DNA of 53,566 nucleotides from Butyrivibrio fibrisolvens 16/4 (GCA_000209815.1 FP929036.1:2622058-2675623), one strand, 5' to 3'; numbered from the stretch's first letter, positions 27,881 through 36,379 are shown. The notes: generated by a model from the letters alone, not told the origin. Numbers and translations: made by a program.

Positions 27881-28100
27881 ATTACTGTTTATTACAGTTT
27901 ATTACTATTTATTACTGTTTTCAAGATTATATTACTGTTTATTACTGTTTTAATATTTTAGGTACTTTATAAGATATATTGCTTTAAGTGTTGTGTTTCA
28001 CTGTCTAAGATAAAGGTTTTATTCATTTCCGAGCTACTTGTATTACAACTTATTACAGGTTTTATTTTTTATTACAACTTATTACAGGTTATTACAACTT
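27881..28100. repeat. Two clusters of 10-bp phased repeats upstream of the AAA ATPase
   Basis: Left cluster: ATTACTGTTT at 27881, 27911, 27931 and 27941, with variants ATTACAGTTT (27891) and ATTACTATTT (27901), one decamer slot (27921) degenerate. Right cluster: ATTACAACTT or ATTACAGGTT at 28042, 28052, 28071, 28081 and 28091. The period within each run is exactly 10 bases, so every copy faces the same side of the helix. The clusters cover 27881-27950 and 28042-28100, upstream of the ATPase start at 27853. Confidence 0.85.
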
Positions 28101-28120
28101 TTATGCTAACTTTCTTCTAC

Positions 28121-28168
28121 AAAAAAGACCTGTGCCCCCAGCCCTTGTTAAAGACTGAAGCACAGGCC
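28121..28168 (-). terminator. Intrinsic terminator of the hipT gene
   Basis: Stem GGCCTGTGC/GCACAGGTC (minus strand arms 28168-28160 and 28135-28127) followed on the minus strand by six T residues (28126-28121), just after the hipT stop. Confidence 0.8.
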
Positions 28169-28183
28169 TCGCTGTCGCACTAT

Positions 28184-29127
28184 CTACTTAAATACATCAC
28201 ATCGATTTGAAATTAAGCTAATTAATTCCTCCTGCATGTGCATAGGAATATATGACTGATTTACTTCTTTTATTATCTTTTGCTCCATTTTCAAAAGCTG
28301 TGATATTAGTCGTTCTGCCACTTTTTTTGTAATACCAAGGTTCTCCGCAAGTATTAGAAAATCCTTTTTCTGATGTTTCGTTTTTACCATTTACTGTAAG
28401 AGCCATTTGTTCTTTATCTTCCGGCATTATTATATTCACTGGCAACATATCATAAGCTGCGGACAAACCAAACACTCTACTTCCAGGTGAATCTTCTATG
28501 AGAGAAAAATTCTTTAAATGCATATCCGAATTTCCTGTCAAAAAACAGAAAACAAGTCTATAAAAAAGTTCAGTTTCATCCAAACCTACATTTTTGGAAT
28601 ATTTCTGAATTACTCTGCCACAGCCTTCATAAGAGCCTTTATATTTGTCCGAGGTAATCCTATTTGAAAGCTGACAGAAATCCTCCATTGCATACATTTC
28701 TTTACCTCTTCTATCAATTCTTTTCGTAATGTATGCGTATGTATTATTCATTTTAATTAGGGCATTCGGTACTGTTTTTATTCCTACAAGCTCTGCTAAC
28801 TTCATAGATAGAAATTCAGCTTCAGGCAAAGCATCAAAATCATCTGATTCAGGTTTCAGAATATATCCTGTTGGATAATCTACAATTGTAAAACGAGCAG
28901 ACTTATCCTCCGCATCCAGATGTAGTGATAGTTTTTCTGAACACCGGGTACAGTTAGTCCTTTAGTTACTGTAGAATTTGCCAGCTCTTCCAATTGTTTT
29001 TCTGAAATATCTATAATTGGCATCGATGCAACTCCAAAGAATTGCTTTATACAATGAGAATGCCAGCTATTTATTTTTCCTGTTCAGTTGGATTATTTAT
29101 TTCCTTGTTACAACATAAACATCTCAT
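28184..29127 (-). CDS. hipT: HipT-like serine/threonine kinase toxin (frameshifted in this sequence)
   Basis: HipT kinases phosphorylate a tRNA synthetase and halt growth. Restored product about 315 residues: an N-terminal CLCC (CxxC) element, the nucleotide-binding loop region TKGLTVPGVQKKLSLHL, and the HipA-type catalytic motif GNSDMHLKNFSLIEDSPG followed by the metal-binding AYDMLP. HipA's N-subdomain-1 is absent and is instead encoded by the separate gene next door. Three A/T runs disrupt the frame: 29074-29078 and 28932-28936 (one short each), and 28381-28385 (two short or one long). The ATG at 29127 is 3 bases after the hipS stop. Confidence 0.82.
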
Positions 29128-29129
29128 AA

Positions 29130-29446
29130 TTATTCTGCCTCTATGTACACATCACCTATGCAGTCTCTGCATGCCGCTAATAGCAATCCAAATCTATCTT
29201 TTCCATCTATTTTCCAGTTTCTTTCTACAACACCAAGCAACCAGCCTTCTGGAATGAGTCCATCAAAAAAGGAAATAGGATGTTCGATTTGTATAAATCT
29301 GAAGATAAAGGCAATGTCATACTTACAGCTACAGCATTATCTTGCGAGATATAGCTAGAATCATACTCGAATGCATAGCCTTCATCAGTTTCATAGATTC
29401 GTCCGGCATAAGTATTTTGAACAAAAACTCTTCCTGCTCTATTCAT
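29130..29446 (-). CDS. hipS: HipS-like protein (HipA N-subdomain-1 homologue), frameshifted in this sequence
   Basis: Restored length 105 residues. The first half (VQNTYAGRIYETDEGYAFEY) matches the HipA N-terminal domain 1, and the second half contains the typical FFDGLIPEG and GDVYIE motifs. In the HipBST system this small protein acts as antitoxin of HipT (established for E. coli O127). Plus-strand A run 29265-29270 seems one short; without it the frame would diverge from FFDGLIPEGW. It overlaps hipB by 8 bases. Confidence 0.82.
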
Positions 29447-29654
29447 CTAATTTGCTCCTATCTATTTCTCCAGGTACAGCTTCCATGCCAAACATGCTTA
29501 GCGCTTGGTTCACCTTGTCAAGGCGCACTGTCTCCTTCCCCTGCTCTAATTCGCGCACAAAACGAAGGCCTAGCCCTGCCCTCATGGCAAACTCCTCCTG
29601 TGTAAGTCCTGCTTTTTTTCTTTCAGTTTTTATGTATTCTCCAATAGTATTCAT
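29439..29654 (-). CDS. hipB: HipB-like XRE family antitoxin/repressor
   Basis: A 71-residue DNA-binding protein with a single XRE helix-turn-helix (YIKTERKKAGLTQEEFAMRA, then FVRELEQGKETV). First gene of hipB-hipS-hipT. Three operators lie directly upstream, in agreement with the known autorepression of hip operons. Confidence 0.88.
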   Translation of the reverse strand: MNTIGEYIKTERKKAGLTQEEFAMRAGLGLRFVRELEQGKETVRLDKVNQALSMFGMEAVPGEIDRSKLDE

Positions 29655-29664
29655 AATATAAATA

Positions 29665-29764
29665 TATACCCGATAAGGTATAATTTCAATAGTTATAGTA
29701 CTATTTATACCTTATCGGGTATATTATGTTCTTTCTAGAAGAATTTTATACCCGTTGGGGTATA
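29665..29764 (-). promoter_or_regulatory. Three HipB-type operators TATACC-N6-GGTATA
   Basis: Identical dyad half-sites occur three times: O1 29665-29682 (spacer CGATAA), O2 29706-29723 (TTATCG) and O3 29747-29764 (CGTTGG). The starts are exactly 41 bases apart, about four helical turns. E. coli HipB sites are TATCC-N8-GGATA (established), so this is a related variant. O1 and O2 spacers are complements of one another, so the two form a longer inverted repeat. Confidence 0.85.
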
Positions 29765-29777
29765 CTATCTTCTTCCC

Positions 29778-30941
29778 TTATTTATATATGGACCTATCTA
29801 CAGCGAGATATTTATCATTCTCTCTCAAATCTCTTGCAATTGGATTTATTAACAACACATAGCTAATCCTATTGTTTTGCGAATCCATAAGGGCATATTC
29901 AAATACTTTATTTGTGCTTTGTGATGGGTCTTCAAAATTTGTGACTTCTTCGCCGCCAAATAAAACATATGCTGGATATTCATAAGTGTCAGCATCAAAG
30001 GTCGTGTAACTTATTTCTTCATCCTTAAGTCGAGCCTCTTCTGCTTTATAATCATCTTCTGAATACTCTGCTTCCAAAGTTACATATCCGCTATCATCAT
30101 CTCTACTATATTTGAAATATCCATCCTTCACACTGCTAATATCCTTTGGAAATACAAGTAATCCTGATATTCCCGCAAAGGCATTTTCCAATTCCACCTT
30201 GTTGTATGATTTTAGTCCGTAGCTTACGCTATGCCCCTTATACATTGGTGGCTGATATATATTATAGGCGGTAGATTTTTCATCAAGATAATTACTATAT
30301 CCACCATTTTCTAATGTCAGACTTTCCTCATAATCTGTAGGAAGGTATTCCTTAGGAATCTTTTTTAAGCTTTTCTCAGATGTTTTGTAGGCAACATAAA
30401 TATATGCAATGCTATTATCTCCCAAATCCATAGCATACTCATAAGAAAAATCATTATGGTCAATTGCTATATAGACTGGATGTGCAAATCTATCTGAATT
30501 ATCGTAAATCAGTTTTTTCTCTCTATCATCATATTTTGTATATGTCTGTGACGATTGGGAAAGTCTATCGATTTCGTTTTGGTAATCCTCATCGCTGTAC
30601 TGACATTTGAGATACACTTCATAGGTTGGGTCATCCCAGGTATCCTGAAATGAATTATAAAATACAGGCTTGCTCTCCTGCTCAAATGCGCTTTCCGGCA
30701 CCTTCTTTGGGAAAGTCAAAAACTCTGTTCTGGCTTTTCCATATTCACGAGTCGTGTTTTCCTTCATTGTCTGCTCGTACTTTTCTATACCCTTTGTAAC
30801 CTTAGGAGGGCCTCCAAAGAAGAATAATAAAATAAATATAAAGATAACGGCAATAACAGTGATTATCCCGATGATTAAACCACCTATAATTCCTAATGCT
30901 ATTTTTGAACCTTTTTCTGTAACATTTGCTTCTCCTATCAA
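29778..30941 (-). CDS. Membrane-anchored protein of unknown function in ECF operon
   Basis: A 387-residue protein with one long hydrophobic N-terminal segment (GIIGGLIIGIITVIAVIFIF and onward, about residues 16-42) followed by an extracytoplasmic domain, acidic and tyrosine-rich. Two internal repeats can be seen around YSDEDYQNEIDRLSQ and YSEDDYKAEEARLKDEE, suggesting two copies of one domain (about 75-250 and 260-370). Last gene of the sigma/anti-sigma operon, overlapping the previous gene by 4 bases; a likely envelope stress output or sensor. No known family recognised. Confidence 0.75.
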   Translation of the reverse strand: MIGEANVTEKGSKIALGIIGGLIIGIITVIAVIFIFILLFFFGGPPKVTKGIEKYEQTMKENTTREYGKARTEFLTFPKKVPESAFEQESKPVFYNSFQDTWDDPTYEVYLKCQYSDEDYQNEIDRLSQSSQTYTKYDDREKKLIYDNSDRFAHPVYIAIDHNDFSYEYAMDLGDNSIAYIYVAYKTSEKSLKKIPKEYLPTDYEESLTLENGGYSNYLDEKSTAYNIYQPPMYKGHSVSYGLKSYNKVELENAFAGISGLLVFPKDISSVKDGYFKYSRDDDSGYVTLEAEYSEDDYKAEEARLKDEEISYTTFDADTYEYPAYVLFGGEEVTNFEDPSQSTNKVFEYALMDSQNNRISYVLLINPIARDLRENDKYLAVDRSIYK

Positions 30942-31255
30942 CTATTCATTGAAATTACCATCACCCATAGTATAAATAGCAGCAATGCCCCTATTGGTAT
31001 TCCTGCACCTATGGCCATGCCAATTACATAATGTTTATACTTCTTTATTCCCTTTATAAAAGCAGCATCCTTTTGCTGATTTTGAATTTTTCCTTCTGCC
31101 AGCTCCAGTTTTATATCACTGAGTTTTATCCTACACTTTTCGCAACTATTCAAATGTATTTGAACACTTTCACTAACCTCATTGGATAAAATCTCGTCTA
31201 TATATGATGGCAACAAATCTTCTACTATTTTGCACGGTATATTATTCTTTTCCAT
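30938..31255 (-). CDS. Second zf-HC2 anti-sigma-like protein
   Basis: A 105-residue protein: N-terminal zinc-finger signature HLNSCEKCR (HxxxCxxC) preceded by CKIVEDLLPSYID, and a C-terminal transmembrane helix (VIGMAIGAGIPIGALLLFIL). It starts at the last base of the previous gene's stop (ATG at 31255). Together with the upstream anti-sigma this gives two paralogous zinc anti-sigma genes in one operon. Confidence 0.85.
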   Translation of the reverse strand: MEKNNIPCKIVEDLLPSYIDEILSNEVSESVQIHLNSCEKCRIKLSDIKLELAEGKIQNQQKDAAFIKGIKKYKHYVIGMAIGAGIPIGALLLFILWVMVISMNS

Positions 31256-31551
31256 TAAAGCACCCCGTTCACAATAATATAGGTGAAAGCAACTAATCCT
31301 AGTACCACAACTACCAGATAACCTAAAACTATTAATCCCATTTTTCCTATACTATTAATTCTAAATTTCCTCTTATTAATCACTGGTCTATCTGCTACAA
31401 CAACATCACCTATCATTGCCTCATAAAGTTCTCGACATTCCTGACAACTTTTAATATGTCTTTCAACAAAAATATTGGTCTCATTTGATGTTTTCCTATC
31501 AATATATCCAGGTAGAAGATCTGCCACTAAATCACATTCAAAATTACTCAT
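31255..31551 (-). CDS. zf-HC2 anti-sigma factor
   Basis: A 98-residue protein with the zinc anti-sigma motif HIKSCQECR (HxxxCxxC) after CDLVADLLPGYID, and a C-terminal transmembrane helix (LIVLGYLVVVVLGLVAFTYI). It overlaps the sigma gene by 8 bases, the standard arrangement for a cognate pair. Confidence 0.88.
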   Translation of the reverse strand: MSNFECDLVADLLPGYIDRKTSNETNIFVERHIKSCQECRELYEAMIGDVVVADRPVINKRKFRINSIGKMGLIVLGYLVVVVLGLVAFTYIIVNGVL

Positions 31552-32035
31552 AATCGCACATCTCCTTTCCTATTTTTGCCTTACCGCGATAGAAGGTTAC
31601 CCTAGCCCAGTTTTCAGTCTTGCCTTTTAATTCTCCTATTTCTTTGAATGAAAGCTCACCCTTTAACCTGTAGAGCATGACATCTTTTGTAGTGCTATCT
31701 AGCTTTTCGATAGCCGCGTACAGAGCCTTGTTTGTTTCATTTTTGATGTACATCTCTTCAACCAGCTCACCAGTGGATATCTCCATGGCTTCTTCCATTG
31801 GAAGCTGTTTGAATTTATTGCTTTTTTCAAGATGCTGCCAGAAGGTGTATTTTGCTATTTGGCATAGCCAGGTTGAAACCTTTGCATCACCTCTGAATGT
31901 ATCGCTTCGTCTGATTGCACGAAGGAAAGTCTCCTGAGTTAGGTCCTCGGCCAAGTCCCTATCTCCGTTAGTAAGTGTCAGAAGAAAGCCCAACACAAGC
32001 TGATAGTATTCTTCGCACATATTCTTGATGTTCAA
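31544..32035 (-). CDS. RNA polymerase sigma factor, ECF family
   Basis: A 163-residue sigma factor with region 2 (DRDLAEDLTQETFLRAI, STWLCQIAKYTFWQ) and region 4 (LSFKEIGELKGKTENWARVTFYRGK). I choose the TTG at 32035, preceded by GGGAGG at 8 bases; the first ATG (32020) is too far from it. It is the first gene of a four-gene operon with two anti-sigma genes. An ECF-type promoter is present upstream. Confidence 0.93.
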   Translation of the reverse strand: MNIKNMCEEYYQLVLGFLLTLTNGDRDLAEDLTQETFLRAIRRSDTFRGDAKVSTWLCQIAKYTFWQHLEKSNKFKQLPMEEAMEISTGELVEEMYIKNETNKALYAAIEKLDSTTKDVMLYRLKGELSFKEIGELKGKTENWARVTFYRGKAKIGKEMCDYE

Positions 32036-32071
32036 GCTTTCTTCCTCCCTTTTTATTTGCTTTCACTACAT

Positions 32072-32099
32072 TAGTCCGATTATGTAGAATTTCGTTACA
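32072..32099 (-). promoter_or_regulatory. ECF-type autoregulatory promoter, operon 1
   Basis: Minus-strand TGTAAC (32099-32094), 15-base spacer, CGGACTAATG (32078-32069). The TGTAAC/TGAAAC-to-CTAATG distance is the same as in the second ECF promoter at 35551-35578. Confidence 0.65.
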
Positions 32100-32170
32100 A
32101 GCTTTTTTACCAAGAATAGAAGTTTCTGTCAAACTTGTCTATATCATGTTATATAAAGAAGTTTGTATTC

Positions 32171-32206
32171 TAAAAAAGAGCCGACAGTTCAATTTGTCGA
32201 CTCTTA
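32171..32206 (-). terminator. Intrinsic terminator of the nitroreductase gene
   Basis: Stem AAGAGtCGACA/TGTCGgCTCTT (arms around 32176-32186 and 32196-32206, one mismatch) with six T residues on the minus strand. Confidence 0.8.
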
Positions 32207-32234
32207 CTAATCATCTACTATTAAGATTATATTC

Positions 32235-33043
32235 TTACCATACGTAGCTTGCTATATATTCAGTTTTCTCTGGAGTTGCAATACCAGGGTCTGCCTGCTT
32301 GAATGTAAGCTTTTTACCGTCCTCTCGACACTGGTTTTCAAAATGATAAAGAGCAATTCCTAGGTCTATCTTCTGTAAATCATAAGTTCCATTATCGTAG
32401 CCCTTATCCTTTTTCTCATAGAAATGAACTCCATTCTCTGTGACAACAACACGCCATGGCTGCTTGTTTACAGCTGATGGTGCAAGACGAACTGCTTCGA
32501 GAGCTGTCTTAATTCCAAGCTCTTCTGCTTTAGCTTCTGTAAGCGGTGTATCGAAGCTGTCTGCAAAAAACAGATCAGAAAAATTATATCTGCTATCAGC
32601 CTTAACTCCTTTTCGCATAAGAACTTCCTTAACACCCATTTTATCTGCGGTGTATCCTATAGGACTCATGCATGGCATGATTTCATCTTCCTTAAGATTA
32701 GAAGCTTTCTCAAACTTATCTCTTGGCATGGTGCCACCAATCCATACTGTACCAAGATTCTTGCTTACTGCGTACATAAGAAGTTTTTCAAAGCTATAGC
32801 CGTATGCTACATCAGCATTTGTTCCCTTCTTCACTTTAGCTGCGATGTATTCCTTTTCACCAGAGAGAACCGGGCTAGAAAGACCATGTTCATCCTTATT
32901 TAAGAATACGAATTCAACAGGGATATTGTATGGATTTACGATGCTCCCTGCATATTCTTTCAAATCATCTATTACTGCGTTGCCTATACCATTGCCGTCA
33001 AAGGTTCTTACACTTCGTCTGTTTTTACGTCATTAATAAACAT
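32235..33043 (-). CDS. Nitroreductase family protein (frameshifted in this sequence)
   Basis: FMN-dependent NAD(P)H oxidoreductase of the TM1586-like nitroreductase type. Restored length 269 residues. It begins MFINDVKNRRSVRTFD, the FMN-phosphate arginine motif, and later has LLMYAVSKNLGTVWIGG, RLAPSAVNKQPWRVVV and DLGIALYHFENQC. The A run 33022-33026 (plus-strand T) is one base short and the ATG at 33043, preceded by GGGAGG, would otherwise be cut off after 11 codons. No cognate regulator is seen nearby. Confidence 0.88.
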
Positions 33044-33226
33044 ATTCAGGTCCTCCCGTAGTATATAGATTTCACACTATTCGTTAGTGCACAATTTGCA
33101 TACATATTATCCTATTTTTACTAGTAATTCAATCCCTTTACTGAAGAATTATTTATTTCAGATTAAGCTTGTTTATTTATATTAATATGTTAATATTGAA
33201 ACCAATAATCACGCGGGAGGGGCAAA
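33044..33226. other. Divergent intergenic region, nitroreductase / GNAT
   Basis: AT-rich; it holds the ribosome binding sites of both flanking genes (GGGAGG at about 33053 for the minus-strand gene; GGGAGG at about 33217 for the plus-strand gene). No inverted repeat long enough to call an operator was seen. Confidence 0.5.
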
Positions 33227-33697
33227 ATGAATATTAGAAGAGCCAATGAAAAAGACATCGACAGCTTGATTAAGCTATTACAGGAAGTGTTGGAAATACA
33301 TGCCAATATCAGACCTGATATATTTATTTCCGGGACAACTAAGTATACTAAAGTTGAGCTGATTGAAAAGATTGCAAATGACGACGAACCAATCTATGTT
33401 GCCGTTGATGAAAATGATGAGGTAATGGGTTATGCATTTTGTGCCCTCAAACATCAGCCATTCTCTACCAACATGGTTCCTTTCAAATCACTTTATATCG
33501 ATGATCTATGTGTTGATAGCAACTACCGTGGTCAGCACATCGGCGAGCAGCTTTTCGAATATGTTAAAGCTGAAGCAAAGCGCCTAGGCTGCTACGAAAT
33601 TACTCTGGCTGTTTGGGCTGGAAATGATGGGGCAGAAAGATTCTATGATAGAATCGGTTTCAAAACTAAAGAACGTATTATGGAATACATCTTATAA
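33227..33697 (+). CDS. GNAT family N-acetyltransferase
   Basis: A 156-residue acetyl-CoA-dependent acyltransferase. The acetyl-CoA pyrophosphate loop appears in DDLCVDSNYRGQHIGEQLF (R/Q-x-x-G-x-G/A variant) and the fold continues through GNDGAERFYDRIGFK. GGGAGGGG lies just upstream of the ATG. The gene ends in its own terminator. Substrate cannot be inferred. Confidence 0.92.
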   Translation: MNIRRANEKDIDSLIKLLQEVLEIHANIRPDIFISGTTKYTKVELIEKIANDDEPIYVAVDENDEVMGYAFCALKHQPFSTNMVPFKSLYIDDLCVDSNYRGQHIGEQLFEYVKAEAKRLGCYEITLAVWAGNDGAERFYDRIGFKTKERIMEYIL

Positions 33698-33700
33698 AAA

Positions 33701-33734
33701 ACAGATGGCTCAAAACCGGGCCATCTGTTTTTTG
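33701..33734. terminator. Bidirectional terminator
   Basis: Perfect 9-bp stem ACAGATGGC/GCCATCTGT (33701-33709, 33720-33728), followed by T residues on the plus strand and T-rich on the minus strand; shared by the convergent GNAT and DUF4179 genes. Confidence 0.9.
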
Positions 33735-33741
33735 TGTATTG

Positions 33742-34952
33742 TTAGAATGAAAGGACTCCACTCCACAATGCTTTTTCATCAAGAATATCCTTAGCTTTAT
33801 CTGTCTCTAGTTGCTTCCCTTTTATTTCATCCATATAATCATAATAATCACAAACATATAATGTAATTTCTGAAACATCATGTCCTTTAACTGGAAGCAT
33901 ATCCAAATTATCCTCTGCCTCCATGTGTTTTCCATCTTTATCAAGTGCAACAACTATATAATTAGCATAAGGATCATCATAATCCAATTGTAATTCAAAT
34001 GGTGTCTTGCTGACAGTTATATAGCTAATTCCTGACAAACCTTCAACGTCAATAGTTTTTGATGTGGTGTTCTGTCTATCCACATTTACTTCAAATGAGA
34101 ATTTCCATGGACCTTCAATCCACCAATTCTCATATTCGTTTTTCCAGCCCAGTGCATCTCGCTCGTCTACAGTCAGCTCTGAAGCGGCTGGATTATCAAT
34201 ATCTGTCACAATAGAATTCAGTTCAAGATCTACAGTAAATGAATCTGGCAAATCATAATGAGAAACTGGAGTATCAGCATCTGTATAAAAATCACTATCG
34301 TCCAAAATATCTTTTGAATAGTAATTTAGCACATAATCCAAATCCACTTTTACAACTCCCTGGAATGTATTGTCATCGATAAAATCTCCCTTTAAGTACT
34401 CCAACGAATTATCATTATAACTGCTATCTTCTGTCTCAAAGCTATATTTTACCTTTGAATCAAATAGATAGAACATATACATATCTTTATCATCCAAATC
34501 AGGATACATTTGGCTAATAGGGAAAGGATCTTTGCTCTCAACTATCATACTAATGTACATAGCCTTTTCGTCACAGTAAATATCCTGAAGTGTGACAGTG
34601 TTGCCATCAACTGTCTGTGTCAGCGCTACTGCCTCGTTCAATGAGTCTGATGCTATGGGATTTGCGTATTTTTCATAATCTCCGCCAAACCCAAGCTTGT
34701 GACCCAAGCTAGAAAATACATTTCCTACAACAGGAACCTCCTTAGCAAATGTAGGATTTGTAATGCATACTCCTGAGAAAACTACCACGCCAAGTGCTGC
34801 AGCTGTTGCTACGATTGTTTTTATTAGTCTGAAACTTCTTTTTTCATTGTCCTCTCCTCTTCCTCATAAATCTGAGTAAAGGCAAGGTCTACTTTCTCCT
34901 GAACTATTGTAGGAATCTCAGCATCAGATATTATTAATTTCTTTTTATCCAT
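33742..34952 (-). CDS. DUF4179-type anti-sigma factor (RsiV-like), frameshifted in this sequence
   Basis: Restored length 403 residues. The cytoplasmic N-terminus (ISDAEIPTIVQEKVDLAFTQI) matches the DUF4179 sigma-binding region, followed by a transmembrane helix (LIKTIVATAAALGVVVFSGV) and a long acidic extracytoplasmic domain rich in Y and D. A run of A (plus-strand T 34839-34844) has 6 bases where 7 are needed; adding one restores MKKRSFRLIKTI. The ATG at 34952 follows a GGAAG site. It is adjacent to and co-oriented with an ECF sigma gene, supporting a sigma/anti-sigma pair. Confidence 0.86.
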
Positions 34953-34968
34953 TTTACTGTCTTCCTTT

Positions 34969-35478
34969 CTACTCAACTATCTCGTAATATCTGGCCAATC
35001 GCTCTCGGCCACGTTTCAATCTTGTTTTGACGGTATTTGTTGGAATATCTAGCACTCTAGAAATTTCATCCAAGGAATATCCCTGCCAATAAAACATAAT
35101 TATGATTACTCTGTATTTTTCCTCAAGCTTGCCTAAAGCCTCTTTGAGCTCTAAATTACAGTTATCCTCATAGGTAGGTTCTTCCCATTCGTTTAACTCA
35201 ACCTGAGCCTGCTTCTTTCTAATGATGTCATAACAATTATTCATGAGAATCTTTGTAAGCCAGGTCTTGAAATACTTGTTAAACTTAAGTGTATCGATTT
35301 TCTCCCAACAATTAAGGATAGTCTCTTGGATGGCATCTGCCACATCCTCATCATTCATAAGAATTGCCAGTGCCACCTTGTACATATCCTGCATGTGTCT
35401 GTTAATCAGTTCAGTAAAAGCATCCTTATCACGCCTTTTCGCTCTTACTATAAGTTCATTTATGTCTCGTTTCTGCAT
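34969..35478 (-). CDS. RNA polymerase sigma factor, ECF family
   Basis: A 169-residue ECF sigma factor: region 2 (DVADAIQETILNCWEKIDTL, FKTWLTKILMNNCYDIIRKK) and region 4 (GYSLDEISRVLDIPTNTVKTRLKRGRERL). I choose the ATG at 35478, preceded by AGGAGG at 10 bases, over the ATG at 35502, which would put the ribosome binding site within the gene. A classic ECF promoter lies upstream, so the operon is likely self-activating. Confidence 0.94.
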   Translation of the reverse strand: MQKRDINELIVRAKRRDKDAFTELINRHMQDMYKVALAILMNDEDVADAIQETILNCWEKIDTLKFNKYFKTWLTKILMNNCYDIIRKKQAQVELNEWEEPTYEDNCNLELKEALGKLEEKYRVIIIMFYWQGYSLDEISRVLDIPTNTVKTRLKRGRERLARYYEIVE

Positions 35479-35550
35479 TTGATGCAGCCTCCTGTTGTGC
35501 ACACAGTATTAAGAATAATCAAAGCGTCCTTCAATTGTTCTTACATACAT

Positions 35551-35578
35551 TAGACGTGTGAGGATTTAAAAAGTTTCA
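35551..35578 (-). promoter_or_regulatory. ECF-type autoregulatory promoter, operon 2
   Basis: Minus-strand TGAAAC (35578-35573), 16-base spacer, CGTCTA (35556-35551): the canonical form of SigW/SigV-like ECF promoters (TGAAAC-N16-CGTC). Confidence 0.85.
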
Positions 35579-35604
35579 CATATTTTTAAATTTATGTAAA
35601 AAAA

Positions 35605-35643
35605 GGATAAATAAAGGGTACAAACCTCATTTGATTTGTACCC
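35605..35643 (-). terminator. Intrinsic terminator of queT
   Basis: Stem GGGTACAAA/TTTGTACCC (35616-35624, 35635-35643), then a T-rich tract on the minus strand. Confidence 0.85.
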
Positions 35644-35661
35644 TTAAAATATTTTTTGAAT

Positions 35662-36168
35662 CTAATTAAAGATGGCTCTTTTATTCTTATCTAATGCAAA
35701 CTTAAGAATTAATCCTAAGATGCAAACGCTAATTACTTCACCGATTCCTACTGTCACTACCATAAACCAATATGCATCTTCTGACATATATGCATAGCGG
35801 AGTACGAATGGAACAATTACCATATTGGCAATCACTGGTGGTAATGTGAAAATAAACTTTGTCTTTCTAAGGAAGTATGTTCCAAATGCTCCGATAAGTG
35901 TTGCTAAGCTTCCAAAAATAATATCCCAAATCACGCAGCCATTTACAATATTAGAAATAAGACATCCTACAAATAATCCTGGGATGGCTGCTGGTGTAAA
36001 TACTGGAAGAATGCAAAGTGCCTCGGAAAATCTAACCTGAATGGCACCATTTGCAAGACCTAGCACATTTGCTACCCAAGTAAGTACCACATAAAGAGCT
36101 GCTATCATAGCGCCCTGTGTAATCATAAGAATATTCTCACGTGTTGTTCTTTTGTTGTTATTACTCAT
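35662..36168 (-). CDS. queT: QueT-type ECF transporter S component
   Basis: A 168-residue six-helix substrate-binding subunit for an energy-coupling factor transporter; QueT proteins take up queuosine precursors such as preQ1 (established for the family). The N-terminal TQGAMIAALYVVLTWVANVLGLANGAIQVRFSEALCILPVF matches the family. No T or A components are near, which is normal for group II ECF systems. I looked for a preQ1 riboswitch in the 90-base leader and did not find the consensus. Confidence 0.88.
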   Translation of the reverse strand: MSNNNKRTTRENILMITQGAMIAALYVVLTWVANVLGLANGAIQVRFSEALCILPVFTPAAIPGLFVGCLISNIVNGCVIWDIIFGSLATLIGAFGTYFLRKTKFIFTLPPVIANMVIVPFVLRYAYMSEDAYWFMVVTVGIGEVISVCILGLILKFALDKNKRAIFN

Positions 36169-36379
36169 TTTATTACTCCAATCTTCTTTTTCCCCTATTT
36201 TTCACTAGGTAAGACTAACACTTTGATTTTATTATTACAACCCTTTTGTACGATTGTGCATAATGCACAGTTTTTGTTTAGCTAATTTGTATAGTTTGGC
36301 ATTCTCATCAATAGAAGTTTTGAAAATTCGTGGTATTCTATAACTGTTGATTGATATTTAGTATTCAGGAGGTTTTATA
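36169..36379. other. Divergent intergenic region with small palindrome
   Basis: Holds the queT leader, the 7-bp dyad TGTGCAT/ATGCACA (36255-36269) and the ribosome binding site (AGGAGG) of the small ORF. No preQ1 aptamer was recognised. Confidence 0.5.

Noticed and set aside
36169-36260. preQ1 riboswitch upstream of queT
   Set aside because: A CCTA/TAGG pairing is present but the loop lacks the conserved preQ1-I sequence and pseudoknot partners.
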